A stretch of 64,000 bases of DNA from Leadbetterella sp. (GCA_019638185.1 JAHBUH010000011.1:62001-126000); one strand, 5' to 3'; shown: positions 42,274 to 51,376, counted from the stretch's first letter. Made by a program: numbers and translations. Notes: a model not told the origin generated them from the sequence alone.

Positions 42274-42603
42274 ATGAAGAAAAGCGCTCTCCTGGCCCTG
42301 TTATTTCTAAATCTGGCCTGTGCGGACAAAAGGCCGGAAGCCCGGTGTACCGGCGCGGGGCCATTCGTGATGACCTTAAAAAATGAGCCGGGGCGGATCA
42401 TTCCTGACAGCAGCTCCGGGAAATATTACCTTCACCTCAGCCCGGACGGCCGCATGATCTATAATATCCGGGCTTACCCCTGTAATCTTTCCCCGAATTT
42501 TCAGGCAGACGTGAATGTATTTTTTGACGGTGATTTTTATAAGCCCGGAAAAGACAGTACCGCTGATTTTATAGTGTACATCCGGGACATGGAGTACCGG
42601 TAA
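42274..42603 (+). CDS. Small lipoprotein
   Basis: A 109-residue predicted lipoprotein: signal SALLALLFLNLAC with lipid-attached Cys at about residue 16, followed by ADKRPEARC. The mature part has two more cysteines (ARCTGAG, AYPCNLS) that could pair and a beta-rich pattern (KYYLHLSPDGRMIYNIRAY). No family recognised. Ends in a terminator. Confidence 0.72.
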   Translation: MKKSALLALLFLNLACADKRPEARCTGAGPFVMTLKNEPGRIIPDSSSGKYYLHLSPDGRMIYNIRAYPCNLSPNFQADVNVFFDGDFYKPGKDSTADFIVYIRDMEYR

Positions 42604-42605
42604 AA

Positions 42606-42637
42606 AAAAACAGCATTCAAAATGATGCTGTTTTTAA
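42606..42637 (+). terminator. Intrinsic terminator after the lipoprotein gene
   Basis: Stem AAACAGCAT / ATGCTGTTT around an 8-nt loop, with A- and T-runs on either side, so it may act in both directions. Confidence 0.85.
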
Positions 42638-42877
42638 AAATCTATTCAACCTTAAATAAAAAACATATTCACAAAACTATGATTCTCTCTTCTTCTGCGT
42701 TTCGTCTTCTCTGAATCACATTGCAAAACTAAGGCCATTTTTTTGTTGCCCAGGGTATTCGTGCATACTATTTTGCGAAATTCTTGGAAAAATACAATTT
42801 TTAAATTACTGGTTACCAAAATTTTAACGGGTAGCGTTGCATTTTTTCTTTACGGGGTATCCGGGAGATAAAAATAT
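42638..42877. other. AT-rich gap, no gene seen
   Basis: Part of a 343-nt gap between the lipoprotein gene and the tpiA stop. No open frame with coding character, no tRNA-like fold. It ends at a long hairpin (42878-42927). Confidence 0.4.
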
Positions 42878-42927
42878 AAACACGCAGACCTGCCGGCAAG
42901 TCATCTTCCCGGCAGGTCTGCGTGTTT
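42878..42927 (-). terminator. Perfect 19-bp hairpin after tpiA
   Basis: Arms 42878-42896 and 42909-42927 are exact inverse complements (AAACACGCAGACCTGCCGG), with a 12-nt loop. On the minus strand it is followed by TATATTTTTATC. Probably the tpiA terminator, but the stem is unusually long. Confidence 0.65.
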
Positions 42928-42946
42928 GTGCTGTAAGTATCCTTAT

Positions 42947-43714
42947 TTATTCCGGAAACGACTTGCTGATGTCCGTAAAGTCTCTTGACTTCAGGGAGGC
43001 GCCGCCTACCAGTCCGCCGTCTACATCCGGCTGGCTGAACAGTTCCTGTGCGTTAGCCGCTCCCACGCTTCCGCCGTAAAGGATGGAAATTTCTTCGGCG
43101 GTTTCAGCGCCGTATTGCGTGGCCAGGTGATCGCGCAGCACTTTGTGCATTTCCTGGGCCTGGGCCGAAGTGGCGGTTACACCCGTACCGATGGCCCAGA
43201 TGGGTTCATAAGCGATCACCACCTTTTTCAGCGTGTCCGCATCCAGGTGGAAGAGGCTGTTAGTGATCTGGCCTTTGACAAAATCAAAATGAATACCGGC
43301 TTCTCTCTGGGCCAGGGTTTCGCCGCAGCAGAAAATGGGGGTCAGCCCCTCTGCCAGGATAGCATCCGTTTTTTCCGCAATGAAGGCATCGGTTTCACCG
43401 AAGTACTCTCTTCTTTCCGAGTGGCCGATGATCACGTATTTCACCCCTACGGATTTCAGCATGGGTACGGATACTTCACCGGTATAGGCACCGGATGCTT
43501 TGGGGTAGCAGTTTTGTGCACCCAGGGCTACCTTCGGGGTGTCTATCAGCTTGGAAAAGGTGCTCAGGTAAGGGAAGGGCACACCCAGCACCACCTGTAC
43601 GTTAGGATGAGTCAGCTCATCTTTTACCATATTCACTACTTCTGATAGAAGGATCTGGCCTTCTTCAAAAGTCTTGTTCATTTTCCAGTTTCCGGCGGCG
43701 TATTTTTTTCTCAT
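42947..43714 (-). CDS. tpiA: Triosephosphate isomerase
   Basis: Interconverts dihydroxyacetone phosphate and glyceraldehyde-3-phosphate. The 255-residue protein has all catalytic residues in context: Lys in AAGNWKMNK, His in IIGHSERREYFGE, Glu in VVIAYEPIWAIGTG, and the phosphate-binding ILYGGSVGAANA and GLVGGASL. Overlaps the upstream yebC gene by ATGA. Confidence 0.97.
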   Translation of the reverse strand: MRKKYAAGNWKMNKTFEEGQILLSEVVNMVKDELTHPNVQVVLGVPFPYLSTFSKLIDTPKVALGAQNCYPKASGAYTGEVSVPMLKSVGVKYVIIGHSERREYFGETDAFIAEKTDAILAEGLTPIFCCGETLAQREAGIHFDFVKGQITNSLFHLDADTLKKVVIAYEPIWAIGTGVTATSAQAQEMHKVLRDHLATQYGAETAEEISILYGGSVGAANAQELFSQPDVDGGLVGGASLKSRDFTDISKSFPE

Positions 43715-44439
43715 TCTTCTATAATTACCATGTTATGATATACATTCTGAACATCGTCATCTTCTTCCAGCTTTTCCAGCAGCTTATCAATATCCGCGGA
43801 TTCCGCCTCTGTTAATTTCTTGGTATCGGTAGGGATGCGCTCGAAGTCGGCGTGCAGCAGTTCATACCCTTTCTCTTCCAGGTGTTTCTGCACGGCGCCG
43901 TAGGCAGTAAATTCCCCGTAAATATTGATCTGGTGGGTTTCTTCATCCAGGAAGACGTCATCTACCCCGAAATCAATGAGGTCCAGCTCCAGTTCTTCCA
44001 GGTCAATATGATCTGCGGCCGCGATTTTGAAGACACATTTTCTTTCGAAGATGAAGTCCAGCATACCGTTTGTGCCCAGGCTGCCACCGGTTTTGGTGAA
44101 ATAGCTTCTTACGTTAGCCACGGTGCGGTTATTGTTATCGGTGGTGCATTCTACCAGCACCGCCACACCGTGCAGCCCGTAGCCTTCCAGTACGATCTCC
44201 TTATAGTCTTCCTGGTCTTTGGAAGATGCCCTTTTGATGGCGTTATCCACATTGGTTTTGGGCATGTTAGCCGCCTTGGCATTCTGGATCACAGCGCGCA
44301 GGCGGGAGTTAGTGGAGGGATCGGGCCCGCCGGATTTCACCGCCATTACAATGTCTTTACCTATGCGGGTGAAGGTCTTTGCCATAGAGCTCCACCGCTT
44401 CATTTTTCGCGCTTTTCTGAATTCAAACGCCCTTCCCAT
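43711..44439 (-). CDS. YebC/PmpR family protein
   Basis: A 242-residue member of the YebC/TACO1 family, described as transcription regulators and, in mitochondria and recent bacterial work, as helpers of translation at difficult sequences. Motifs: MGRAFEFRKARKMKRWSSMAKTF start, DPSTNSRLRAVIQNAKAANMPK, YEGYGLHG-type segment (VLEGYGLHGVAVLVECTTDN) and RTVANVRSYFTKTGGSLG. tpiA follows with a 4-nt overlap. Confidence 0.93.
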   Translation of the reverse strand: MGRAFEFRKARKMKRWSSMAKTFTRIGKDIVMAVKSGGPDPSTNSRLRAVIQNAKAANMPKTNVDNAIKRASSKDQEDYKEIVLEGYGLHGVAVLVECTTDNNNRTVANVRSYFTKTGGSLGTNGMLDFIFERKCVFKIAAADHIDLEELELDLIDFGVDDVFLDEETHQINIYGEFTAYGAVQKHLEEKGYELLHADFERIPTDTKKLTEAESADIDKLLEKLEEDDDVQNVYHNMVIIEE

Positions 44440-44466
44440 ATCAGTTATATTAATTGAAGGCGTAAA

Positions 44467-44492
44467 ATTAAAGATAAAAGTGAAAAGTGAAA
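44467..44492 (-). repeat. Polypurine/polypyrimidine repeat, second copy
   Basis: On the minus strand it contains CTTTTCACTTTTATCTTT, the same 18 nt as the repeat before rimO at 6742-6780. Lies between yebC and the DUF1501 gene of pair 2. Confidence 0.5.
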
Positions 44493-44494
44493 AA

Positions 44495-46123
44495 CTATAA
44501 CTTCACGCATTTCACCCCATAGGTCACTTTTCCTACCTTTATTCTTACGAGGTAGGTGCCGGGGGGCACTTTGAGGTTAATGATGACATCATGCTGGGCC
44601 GGGCGGTACTCGCCTTCCATGAGTTTTCCAACCTCCCGGCCGTCCAGGGTAACCAGGGTGACCACCACCCTGGCCTGATAGTACAGGTTCATGCGCAGGT
44701 AGGCCCAGTCATCAGTTACCGGGTTAGGAAAAATGGAAAAGCGGTCCTGCTCCAGGCTGGGCTTCTCCCCTACCATGGGCTGGCCGGTATCCGGATCTAT
44801 GGTCACCACCGGCGGATCCGGCGGCTTAGGCAGCGTGGGATCCTTTTTGGTACTTTTCAGGAAGCCCGTTTCATTGATATAGCTGAGCTTTTCCCCGAGG
44901 ATAGCGGCGCCAAATTCAGTGGATTTCCCAAACCAGCTGGTCACCAGCTCAAAATAAATGCTCCGGAAATCCGTGGCATAGGAGTGGTTAAAGCCGTCTA
45001 TGAGGGGAAAATACCCGAAGTATTCACCGATCACCTCGCCGCGCACGGCGGTTCCGAAGCTGAACATGACGCTGGAAGTACCGTGGTCTGTTCCGGCGCT
45101 GCCGTTTTCATAGGGGCGCCGGCCAAATTCCGAAGCGGTGATGCCCACCACTTTTTTATCGTGTCCCAGCTGTTCAATATCCGACTGGAAAGCGCTGATG
45201 GCTTCTGAAAGCTCTTTGAGCAGCTTGGAGTGGGTGCCGTCCAGCCCGCCCTGGTTAGCGTGGGTGTCATAGCCGGTCTGCTCCACAAAGTAAACCTTGG
45301 TTTTCAGCCCGCCGTCTATCAGCCGCGCCACCAGCTTCAGCTGCTGGGAGAGGGTGGCACTGGTATAGCTTTCGATATTCTTTCCGGAGTCAAATGCCTT
45401 CTTGATCACCCGGGAATATTCCTGTACCTCCACGCCCACGTTATTGACGTAGTCAAACTCGCTTTTGTAGTATTCACTGGCCTCTATGGCTATCCGGTTT
45501 CCTTCTACCTGCTGGCCCTGGTAGTACATATCTTCTGCGCTTTCCAGCACAATGGACTTCTCACCGGTTTCGCCCAGGAACATGAGCGAAGGGGTCTTCC
45601 CGACCTGGATACAGTAAGGGCTCTCCGGCTTGGGTTCTCCTGAAAAGGTATCAAAATAGCGGCCCAGCCAGCCGGTAGGCAGGGGCTGGGAGGTGCTGGA
45701 CGGAACAATGCCGCTCAGCCAGATATCCGTAGACCGGAAGTGCGAAAAGTCGGGATTGTTATACCCCAATCCGCTCAGAACGCCCAGTTTCCCCTCTTTA
45801 AAGAGGCCCAGCATTCCGCCCTTCACCCCCTGCGAGAGGCTGGGGTGCATGGCCATGCCTTTTTCCTTACTAATAGGCGTAACGGTGTTCCGGGGAATAT
45901 GAAGTGTGGGCCTGAACTGTTTATAGTACATGTCCCATTCGTAGGGCGTGATGGTGTTCATCCCGTCATTTCCTCCGAAAAGCTGTACCACCACTACGAT
46001 ATTGTCATTTTCATTCTGGTAAGAGGCCGGCTGAAAAGCGCTGAGTTCCATCTGATCCAGTTTCAGGGTAGACACTAACCCCAAACCCATGGTGGAATTT
46101 TTAATAAAGCTTCTTCTTCTCAT
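44495..46123 (-). CDS. DUF1501 protein with T9SS type A sorting domain, pair 2
   Basis: A 542-residue paralogue of the protein at 31.7 kb. Twin-arginine-type start (MRRRSFIKNSTMGLGLVSTL), DUF1501 core (VVQLFGGNDGMNTITPY, NPDFSHFRSTDIW, FVEQTGYDTHANQG, GITASEFGRRPYENGS, GTDHGTSSVMFSFG) and a C-terminal type A sorting domain (FSIFPNPVTDDWAYL ... GTYLVRIKVG ... GVKCVKL). A Pro-rich hinge (PTLPKPPDPPVVTIDPDTG) joins core and tail. It follows its DUF1800 partner after 11 nt. Confidence 0.9.
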   Translation of the reverse strand: MRRRSFIKNSTMGLGLVSTLKLDQMELSAFQPASYQNENDNIVVVVQLFGGNDGMNTITPYEWDMYYKQFRPTLHIPRNTVTPISKEKGMAMHPSLSQGVKGGMLGLFKEGKLGVLSGLGYNNPDFSHFRSTDIWLSGIVPSSTSQPLPTGWLGRYFDTFSGEPKPESPYCIQVGKTPSLMFLGETGEKSIVLESAEDMYYQGQQVEGNRIAIEASEYYKSEFDYVNNVGVEVQEYSRVIKKAFDSGKNIESYTSATLSQQLKLVARLIDGGLKTKVYFVEQTGYDTHANQGGLDGTHSKLLKELSEAISAFQSDIEQLGHDKKVVGITASEFGRRPYENGSAGTDHGTSSVMFSFGTAVRGEVIGEYFGYFPLIDGFNHSYATDFRSIYFELVTSWFGKSTEFGAAILGEKLSYINETGFLKSTKKDPTLPKPPDPPVVTIDPDTGQPMVGEKPSLEQDRFSIFPNPVTDDWAYLRMNLYYQARVVVTLVTLDGREVGKLMEGEYRPAQHDVIINLKVPPGTYLVRIKVGKVTYGVKCVKL

Positions 46124-46134
46124 ATCTTCTGCAC

Positions 46135-47679
46135 TTATGATAGGTAAAACTCCGGTGCTTTAATGACGTTTTCCATCAGTTTTTTCACCCTTTGCCCCGC
46201 CGCATTTTTATCCCCTCTGACGGAGCTCCATTCAGCCGGAGACGCCGCCAGCAGGGCCGTATAGGCTTTGAAGCGCCCGGCGCTGACCGCCCGTCCGAAG
46301 AAGGTTTCCAGGATGCGGGAGGTGAGCCGGTTCAGATCGCCCGAATTATCTATTCCTTCCGCCCAGTTAGCAAAGTCCGTGTTAGTATTATACGTAAATA
46401 TCTCATGAATATAGTAAATGGTGGTGGGCAGGCTCTTGGTAGAGACCCAGCTGCGGTAGCCTTTCCAGCCGCTCACATTGGGCGGGTTAAAAAGCTCCAG
46501 GCCCAGTTCAGACATCACGTTCCGGGCGTATTTATCCACATATTTAAAGTGGCTGACCATATTTACGATGGTATCCGCCGGCGACTTCATCTGGATCCCG
46601 ATATTTTTCTCATCAAAGAAGTGCTTACTTTTCAGCAGTGTTTTTAATACCGGCATAAATTCAAATTTAGCGACTACCAGCCTGGAAGACAGGTCATTGA
46701 TAAGGGTTTCGTCGGTTTTATTGGGATTGGAATACACAAAATACCGGTAGAGCTTGGTCATCATAAACTTAGCGGCCACATTCCCTTTTTTAGTCAGGAT
46801 CACGTTAATGAGCTTCCTTACCGAGTTATTGTATACGTTTTCCTGGGTGATCTCGTAGTTAACGCTAAAGGTTTCGTCAAAGAAGCGCTTGCTGTTTTTG
46901 TCAAAATCATTGGGATTAAAATACCCCCGGTTAGGCGTCATGCTTTCATCGGCAAAGTATTTCACTTTCCAGCCCGTCAGGATCTTGGCGGCCGCTTTAA
47001 TGTCAGCTTCCGTGTAATTCCCCACCCCCAGGGAGAAAAGTTCCAGCAGCTCCCGGCCATAGTTTTCGTTCGGGGCTTCGCTGATGTTATCATTGCCGTT
47101 CAGGTAGATCAGCATGGCGCCGTCTATGGTGATCTTTTCCAGGAGGGTATAAAAATTCCCTGCAAAATTCTTCCGGAAGAGGTCGTTCTGAAGGTACATG
47201 GGAATCACGGGAATGTTCACACAGTTAGAATACTGGGTGGTCAGGTGCCCGTGCCAGAAGAACACCATTTTTTCCAGGATACTCTCCCGGTCCGTTTTCA
47301 TCTGGGTCACCCACCATCCGCCAAGGTCCCAGTTGTAGTCGCCGGAATGGAGGCCAAATTTCCGGCTTTCCTCGTCTCTCCGGTTTCCTGAAAGTTTATC
47401 CGGATTATTGATCACGTCATTGACAAAAGCAGGGGGAGTGGGACTGTTTCTGGCCTGCGCGTTATTAAAAAGTGTATCCACTACTTCCCCGGCCGTTTTC
47501 CCTACATATTTATCAATTACAGCGGGAGAAAGCGCGAAGGTACATCGTTGCAGCAGATGCCTGACCTCCTCACGGGAGAGAGGTGCTGTATGTTCTTCCA
47601 ACCCTGCCTGTACCTCGCCACGCTCTGTAACCGAGCCCAATAATCCCCCAAGAAAATCTCTTCTTGATACTACAGACAT
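46135..47679 (-). CDS. DUF1800 family protein, pair 2
   Basis: A 514-residue DUF1800 protein. The ATG at 47679 gives SVVSRRDFLGGLLGSV, a twin-arginine-like start; the longer frame to 47748 adds 23 residues with no export signal. Family motifs: VRHLLQRCTFALSPAV, LEKMVFFWHGHLTTQ, AMLIYLNGNDNISEAPNENYGRELLELFSLGVG, AAKILTGWK and FNPPNVSGWKGYR. Clearly related to the protein at 30.1 kb, and in the same order relative to DUF1501. Confidence 0.88.
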   Translation of the reverse strand: MSVVSRRDFLGGLLGSVTERGEVQAGLEEHTAPLSREEVRHLLQRCTFALSPAVIDKYVGKTAGEVVDTLFNNAQARNSPTPPAFVNDVINNPDKLSGNRRDEESRKFGLHSGDYNWDLGGWWVTQMKTDRESILEKMVFFWHGHLTTQYSNCVNIPVIPMYLQNDLFRKNFAGNFYTLLEKITIDGAMLIYLNGNDNISEAPNENYGRELLELFSLGVGNYTEADIKAAAKILTGWKVKYFADESMTPNRGYFNPNDFDKNSKRFFDETFSVNYEITQENVYNNSVRKLINVILTKKGNVAAKFMMTKLYRYFVYSNPNKTDETLINDLSSRLVVAKFEFMPVLKTLLKSKHFFDEKNIGIQMKSPADTIVNMVSHFKYVDKYARNVMSELGLELFNPPNVSGWKGYRSWVSTKSLPTTIYYIHEIFTYNTNTDFANWAEGIDNSGDLNRLTSRILETFFGRAVSAGRFKAYTALLAASPAEWSSVRGDKNAAGQRVKKLMENVIKAPEFYLS

Positions 47680-47772
47680 TTCCAACACTTTAAGGTTATC
47701 AGTACAAAATAGGGCAATTTTATCAAGAAAGCCAAGAGCTCCCCCCAATGTTAATGAATTTTTAAGATGCGG

Positions 47773-48231
47773 TCAGTCCGGCAGGCGAAGTGTATCGCTG
47801 ATGAGTTCCGGCTCATAACCTTTCATGAGCAGATAGGTGGTGATCTTCTTCCGGAGCACAAAAGGGTCTTTTTCCGGGTGCAGGTCTGCGGCTTTTTTTT
47901 CTGCCAGTGCGTGCAGGGTCTGGCGGTAATCTTCTTCCGGGATTTCACTCAAGGCATCCCGGATACAAGGGGCGGAGATGCCTTTGGCTTTGAGCTCAAA
48001 GAGGATCCTGCGCCTACCCCATTTTTTTACCCGGAATTTCCCTCCTGCAAACTGCCGGGCGTAGCGGCCCTCGTTCAGGAAGTTCTCTGTGATTAACCAG
48101 GCGATAACCTCTTCGGAATGGTCCCGGCTCAACCCCCAGCTCTTCAGCTTTTCCCGAACCTCGGCCTGGGTTCTTTCCTGGTAGATGCAGTAGGAACAGG
48201 CTTTTTTCAGTATGTCGGTTGGTTCTTTCAT
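47773..48231 (-). CDS. recX: RecX regulatory protein
   Basis: Inhibitor/modulator of RecA filament growth. The 152-residue protein has the three-helix repeats of RecX: YCIYQERTQAEVREKLKSWG, LITENFLNEGRYARQFAGGKFRVKKWGRRRI, LKAKGISAPCIRDAL, and a final LLMKGYEPELISDTL. recA is not in the window. 22 nt from the terC gene upstream on the same strand. Confidence 0.93.
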   Translation of the reverse strand: MKEPTDILKKACSYCIYQERTQAEVREKLKSWGLSRDHSEEVIAWLITENFLNEGRYARQFAGGKFRVKKWGRRRILFELKAKGISAPCIRDALSEIPEEDYRQTLHALAEKKAADLHPEKDPFVLRKKITTYLLMKGYEPELISDTLRLPD

Positions 48232-48253
48232 GGGTAGCGTTCAGCTATTCCCC

Positions 48254-49321
48254 TTAAGCGGCCTCCTCTTTCTTCGGCGGAAACAGCAGTGACGCCACTA
48301 TACTCACGGCCAGGATACCTACGATCACCAGCAGGGAGTGCACATTGGTAAAGCCGATGTCATGCAGCCAGCTGTGGGCCAGCATCTTCACACCTATGAA
48401 GGTCAGCAATACTCCTAAACCGTACTTCAGGTAGGCAAACATATCAATGATGTTCACCAGGAAGAAGAACATAGACCGCAGCCCCATGATGGCAAACACG
48501 TTAGAGAAGAAAACGATGTAAGGGTCTTTGGTAATGGAGAAAATGGCCGGGATGGAGTCTACGGCAAAGATCACGTCCGTAAAGGCGATCACCAGGATCA
48601 CCATGAACAGGGGCGTCACATACAGTTTATTCTTATCGTATTTATGACGGAAGAAGAAGCGATCCGCCACAAACCGCTCGTATACATTAAAGAAGCGGCC
48701 GGTGATTTTAACGGCCGGGTGATTTTTGGTATCAATATTCTCTTCTTCCTCTTTCCGGAACAGGATGCCCAGGCCGGTGTAGACCAGGAAGGCCCCGAAT
48801 ACCAGCAGGATCCAGTCGAACTTCTGAATCAGCGCCGCCCCCAGGAAGATAAACACAAAACGCAGGATGATGGAACCCAGGATACCCCACACCAGTACTT
48901 TTTTATAGTGCTTGGGCCGGATACCGAAGGAGTTGAATATCAGGATGAAAACAAAAATATTATCTACAGACAGGGAGTATTCCACCAGGTAACCGGTGAT
49001 GTATTCCAGGGCCATGTTATTCTGGAAGACCTGCAGGTCCCGGGTATAATCTCCTTTCAGGTCAACGGCCGGGTAATACTGGTCTTTAATGTGGTGCAGG
49101 TGGGTGATGTCACTGACATCGTGCACCAGGTAACCGTAATGCCGCAGGAAAAAGTAGAAGGCCACGGCCAGGGAAACCCACACCGCGCTCCAGAAAGCCG
49201 CCTCCTTAAATTTCACCACATGCTCTTTCTGTTTACTGAATGCGCCCAGATCCAGCAGCATCACAAAGATGGTAAACAGGGTAAAGCCACCGAAAAATAT
49301 AACCTCGTTAGATAAGTTCAT
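48254..49321 (-). CDS. TerC/Alx family membrane protein
   Basis: A 355-residue inner-membrane protein with about nine spans. TerC-family motifs: VEYSLSVDNIFVFILIF with the conserved acidic pair, and FTDVIFAVDSIPAIFSITKDPYIVFFSNVFAIMGLRS. Length and layout match Alx-type proteins, which export manganese or calcium in studied bacteria. A soluble insert of ~40 residues (HHLHHIKDQYYPAVD region) is histidine-rich. Metal specificity is inferred only from family. Confidence 0.9.
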   Translation of the reverse strand: MNLSNEVIFFGGFTLFTIFVMLLDLGAFSKQKEHVVKFKEAAFWSAVWVSLAVAFYFFLRHYGYLVHDVSDITHLHHIKDQYYPAVDLKGDYTRDLQVFQNNMALEYITGYLVEYSLSVDNIFVFILIFNSFGIRPKHYKKVLVWGILGSIILRFVFIFLGAALIQKFDWILLVFGAFLVYTGLGILFRKEEEENIDTKNHPAVKITGRFFNVYERFVADRFFFRHKYDKNKLYVTPLFMVILVIAFTDVIFAVDSIPAIFSITKDPYIVFFSNVFAIMGLRSMFFFLVNIIDMFAYLKYGLGVLLTFIGVKMLAHSWLHDIGFTNVHSLLVIVGILAVSIVASLLFPPKKEEAA

Positions 49322-49338
49322 TGGTTTGAAATAAAACG

Positions 49339-49346
49339 CAAAGATA
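49339..49346 (-). promoter_or_regulatory. Candidate -7 element of the terC gene (TATCTTTG)
   Basis: Exact TAnnTTTG on the minus strand, 17 nt before the ATG; no TTG at -33 because that stretch is the GGTTAAT repeat. Confidence 0.4.
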
Positions 49347-49352
49347 AGGGAT

Positions 49353-49396
49353 ATCGGTTAATGGTTAATGGTTAATTGATGAATGGTTAATGGTTG
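49353..49396. repeat. GGTTAAT short tandem repeat
   Basis: Four to five copies of TGGTTAA, mostly 7 nt apart, in the gap between terC and dnaG. Confidence 0.7.
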
Positions 49397-49422
49397 AGAA
49401 GAAATCATTCCTTAAAATCGGC

Positions 49423-51318
49423 TTATAAAACGGAGCCCAGGAATTCTGCTATTTCTTTCTTTTCCCTGTTTTTTTTATCCAAAGCCTCCTGCAGGATGAT
49501 CTCCCGGTCTTCATCTTCGGTATCCAGCTGCTCAATGATCTCCAGGATTTCTTTCCTTACCCGGATCAGGGCAATCCTGAAGTTGATCCGGGTGATGATC
49601 TCTGCCAGGAAGTCCTGGTAATCCGGCACAAAGATCTCATACTTTTTCCAATGCCTGCTGAGGGTATGTTTAGGTGACTCCCAGTCGATAACCACCTCCT
49701 GGATCCGGGGATCGGGATGAGAAACAAAGTAGCGGTCCGGCGGGGCTTCGCCCCGGGACCAAAACTCCCGGTATTGTTTATAAATGGCCTGAAGTACCGG
49801 GTCAGCGATCATTTCCGGGCCGGTTTCGTTAAAAATATAATTGGCCAGCGGGTAATCCTCCCCTATTTGCGTCTGCCCGAAGAGCACCAGGTCTTTCACC
49901 AGCGCCTCCTCCTGGGGGGTATCCGCTTTAGACAGCACCTCCATCTCCAGGTTACGCTGCGGCGGGAGAGGTGTGACCTTTCCACCGTCATTCTTCTGTA
50001 CGGTACTGCGGGCCTGCACGCCCAGGAGCTTATTGCCCTCGGTAATGAGGATGTGCTCATCCATATTCAGCAGGCGGCCCACTTCCTGGTAGAAGATCTG
50101 CCTTTTTACGGGATTGGGCACCTTGGTGATGGAGAGCACCAGGCTCTCGATCAGCTCAGCTTTTTTAACGGCATCATTGCCGATGTCTGCCAGGGAGATC
50201 TCCGTTTTGAAGCTGATAAAGTCTTTCTGGCTCTGCTCCACGTAGCGGGAGAAGGCCTCGCCGCCCACCTTACGGATAAAGCTGTCGGGGTCATCGCCCT
50301 GGGGAAAAACCACCGCTTTTACGTTCAGGCCTTCTTCCAGGATGAGGTCAATGCCCCGCAGGGAGGCCTTGATGCCGGCGGTGTCACCGTCATAGAGTAC
50401 GGTAATGTTATCGGTAAACCGCCCGATGAGGCGGATCTGCTCCACGGTCAGGGAGGTGCCGGAGGAGGCCACCACGTTTTCAATCCCCGCCTGGTGCAGG
50501 GAGATGACATCGGTATAACCTTCCACCAGGAAACAGTTTTCTTTCTGGCGGATGGCGTTCTTGGCCTGATAGATGCCGTAAACGATGTGGCTCTTGTGGT
50601 AGATATCGGTCTCCGGCGAATTGACGTATTTGGGTGCCCGGGCATCGGTTTTGAGGATCCGTGCCCCAAAGGCGATGGGCTTACCGGCCACATTATGAAT
50701 GGGGAAGATCACCCGTCCACGGAAGCGGTCCAGGAACACCTGGTTATCTTTTACGGAAATGAGCCCGGCTTTGTCCAGTACTTCGGCTGAAAACCCGGCC
50801 CCGGTAGCGGCCCGGTAGAAGTCGTCCCGGCCGTCAGGGGCATAGCCCAGGTGGAAGCGTTCCAGCATGGGTTGGGAAAATCCCCGCTCCCGGAAGTAGC
50901 TCCCGCCTATACTTTGGCCTTCTTCGGTATTCAGCAGGATATCGCGGAAGTATTTTTCGGCAAATTCCGATACGATGAAGAGGCTTTCCCGTTCGTTCTG
51001 GGCGGCCAGCTCAGTATCGGTAAATTCTTTTTCCTTAACTTCGATATTGTATTTTTTGGCCAGCCATTTCAGGGCATCCGGGTAGGAAAAGCCCTCCAGG
51101 TCCATGATAAAACGAACCGAATCGCCGCCCTTACCGCAGCCGAAGCACTTGTAGATGCCCTTAGCCGGTGATACGGAAAAAGAGGGGGTTTTTTCATTAT
51201 GAAACGGGCAACACGCAATCAGGTTTGCCCCCCTTTTCTTCAGGTTGACAAACTCGCCCACCACTTCACTGATCTCGGCGGCCTGGAGGATCTGATTTAC
51301 GGTATCCTGGGGAATCAT
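49423..51318 (-). CDS. dnaG: DNA primase
   Basis: Makes RNA primers at the replication fork. The 631-residue protein has the CHC2 zinc finger (CPFHNEKTPSFSVSPAKG then YKCFGCGKGGD, residues ~37-65), the RNA-polymerase/TOPRIM core (VEGYTDVISLHQAGI, VASSGTSLT, and TVLYDGDTAGIKA) and a helical C-terminal DnaB-binding part. Divergent from parA across 58 nt; head of no obvious operon (usually with rpsU-rpoD elsewhere). Confidence 0.96.
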   Translation of the reverse strand: MIPQDTVNQILQAAEISEVVGEFVNLKKRGANLIACCPFHNEKTPSFSVSPAKGIYKCFGCGKGGDSVRFIMDLEGFSYPDALKWLAKKYNIEVKEKEFTDTELAAQNERESLFIVSEFAEKYFRDILLNTEEGQSIGGSYFRERGFSQPMLERFHLGYAPDGRDDFYRAATGAGFSAEVLDKAGLISVKDNQVFLDRFRGRVIFPIHNVAGKPIAFGARILKTDARAPKYVNSPETDIYHKSHIVYGIYQAKNAIRQKENCFLVEGYTDVISLHQAGIENVVASSGTSLTVEQIRLIGRFTDNITVLYDGDTAGIKASLRGIDLILEEGLNVKAVVFPQGDDPDSFIRKVGGEAFSRYVEQSQKDFISFKTEISLADIGNDAVKKAELIESLVLSITKVPNPVKRQIFYQEVGRLLNMDEHILITEGNKLLGVQARSTVQKNDGGKVTPLPPQRNLEMEVLSKADTPQEEALVKDLVLFGQTQIGEDYPLANYIFNETGPEMIADPVLQAIYKQYREFWSRGEAPPDRYFVSHPDPRIQEVVIDWESPKHTLSRHWKKYEIFVPDYQDFLAEIITRINFRIALIRVRKEILEIIEQLDTEDEDREIILQEALDKKNREKKEIAEFLGSVL

Positions 51319-51341
51319 TCCGTAAAGTTACATCTTTTGTT

Positions 51342-51349
51342 TATCTTTG
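51342..51349 (+). promoter_or_regulatory. Candidate -7 element of parAB (TATCTTTG)
   Basis: Exact TAnnTTTG 28 nt before the parA ATG, in the parA-dnaG gap. No TTG at -33. Confidence 0.4.
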
Positions 51350-51376
51350 TCTTCCTTTTTAAAACATACAGTCCCC

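Noticed and set aside
44495-46123. Sulfatase or alkaline phosphatase assignment for the DUF1501 proteins
   Set aside because: Only the overall fold family is suggested; the nucleophile and full metal set of characterised enzymes could not be confirmed by eye.
49717-50790. 357-codon open frame on the plus strand
   Set aside because: Antisense to dnaG, no start context or motif of its own.
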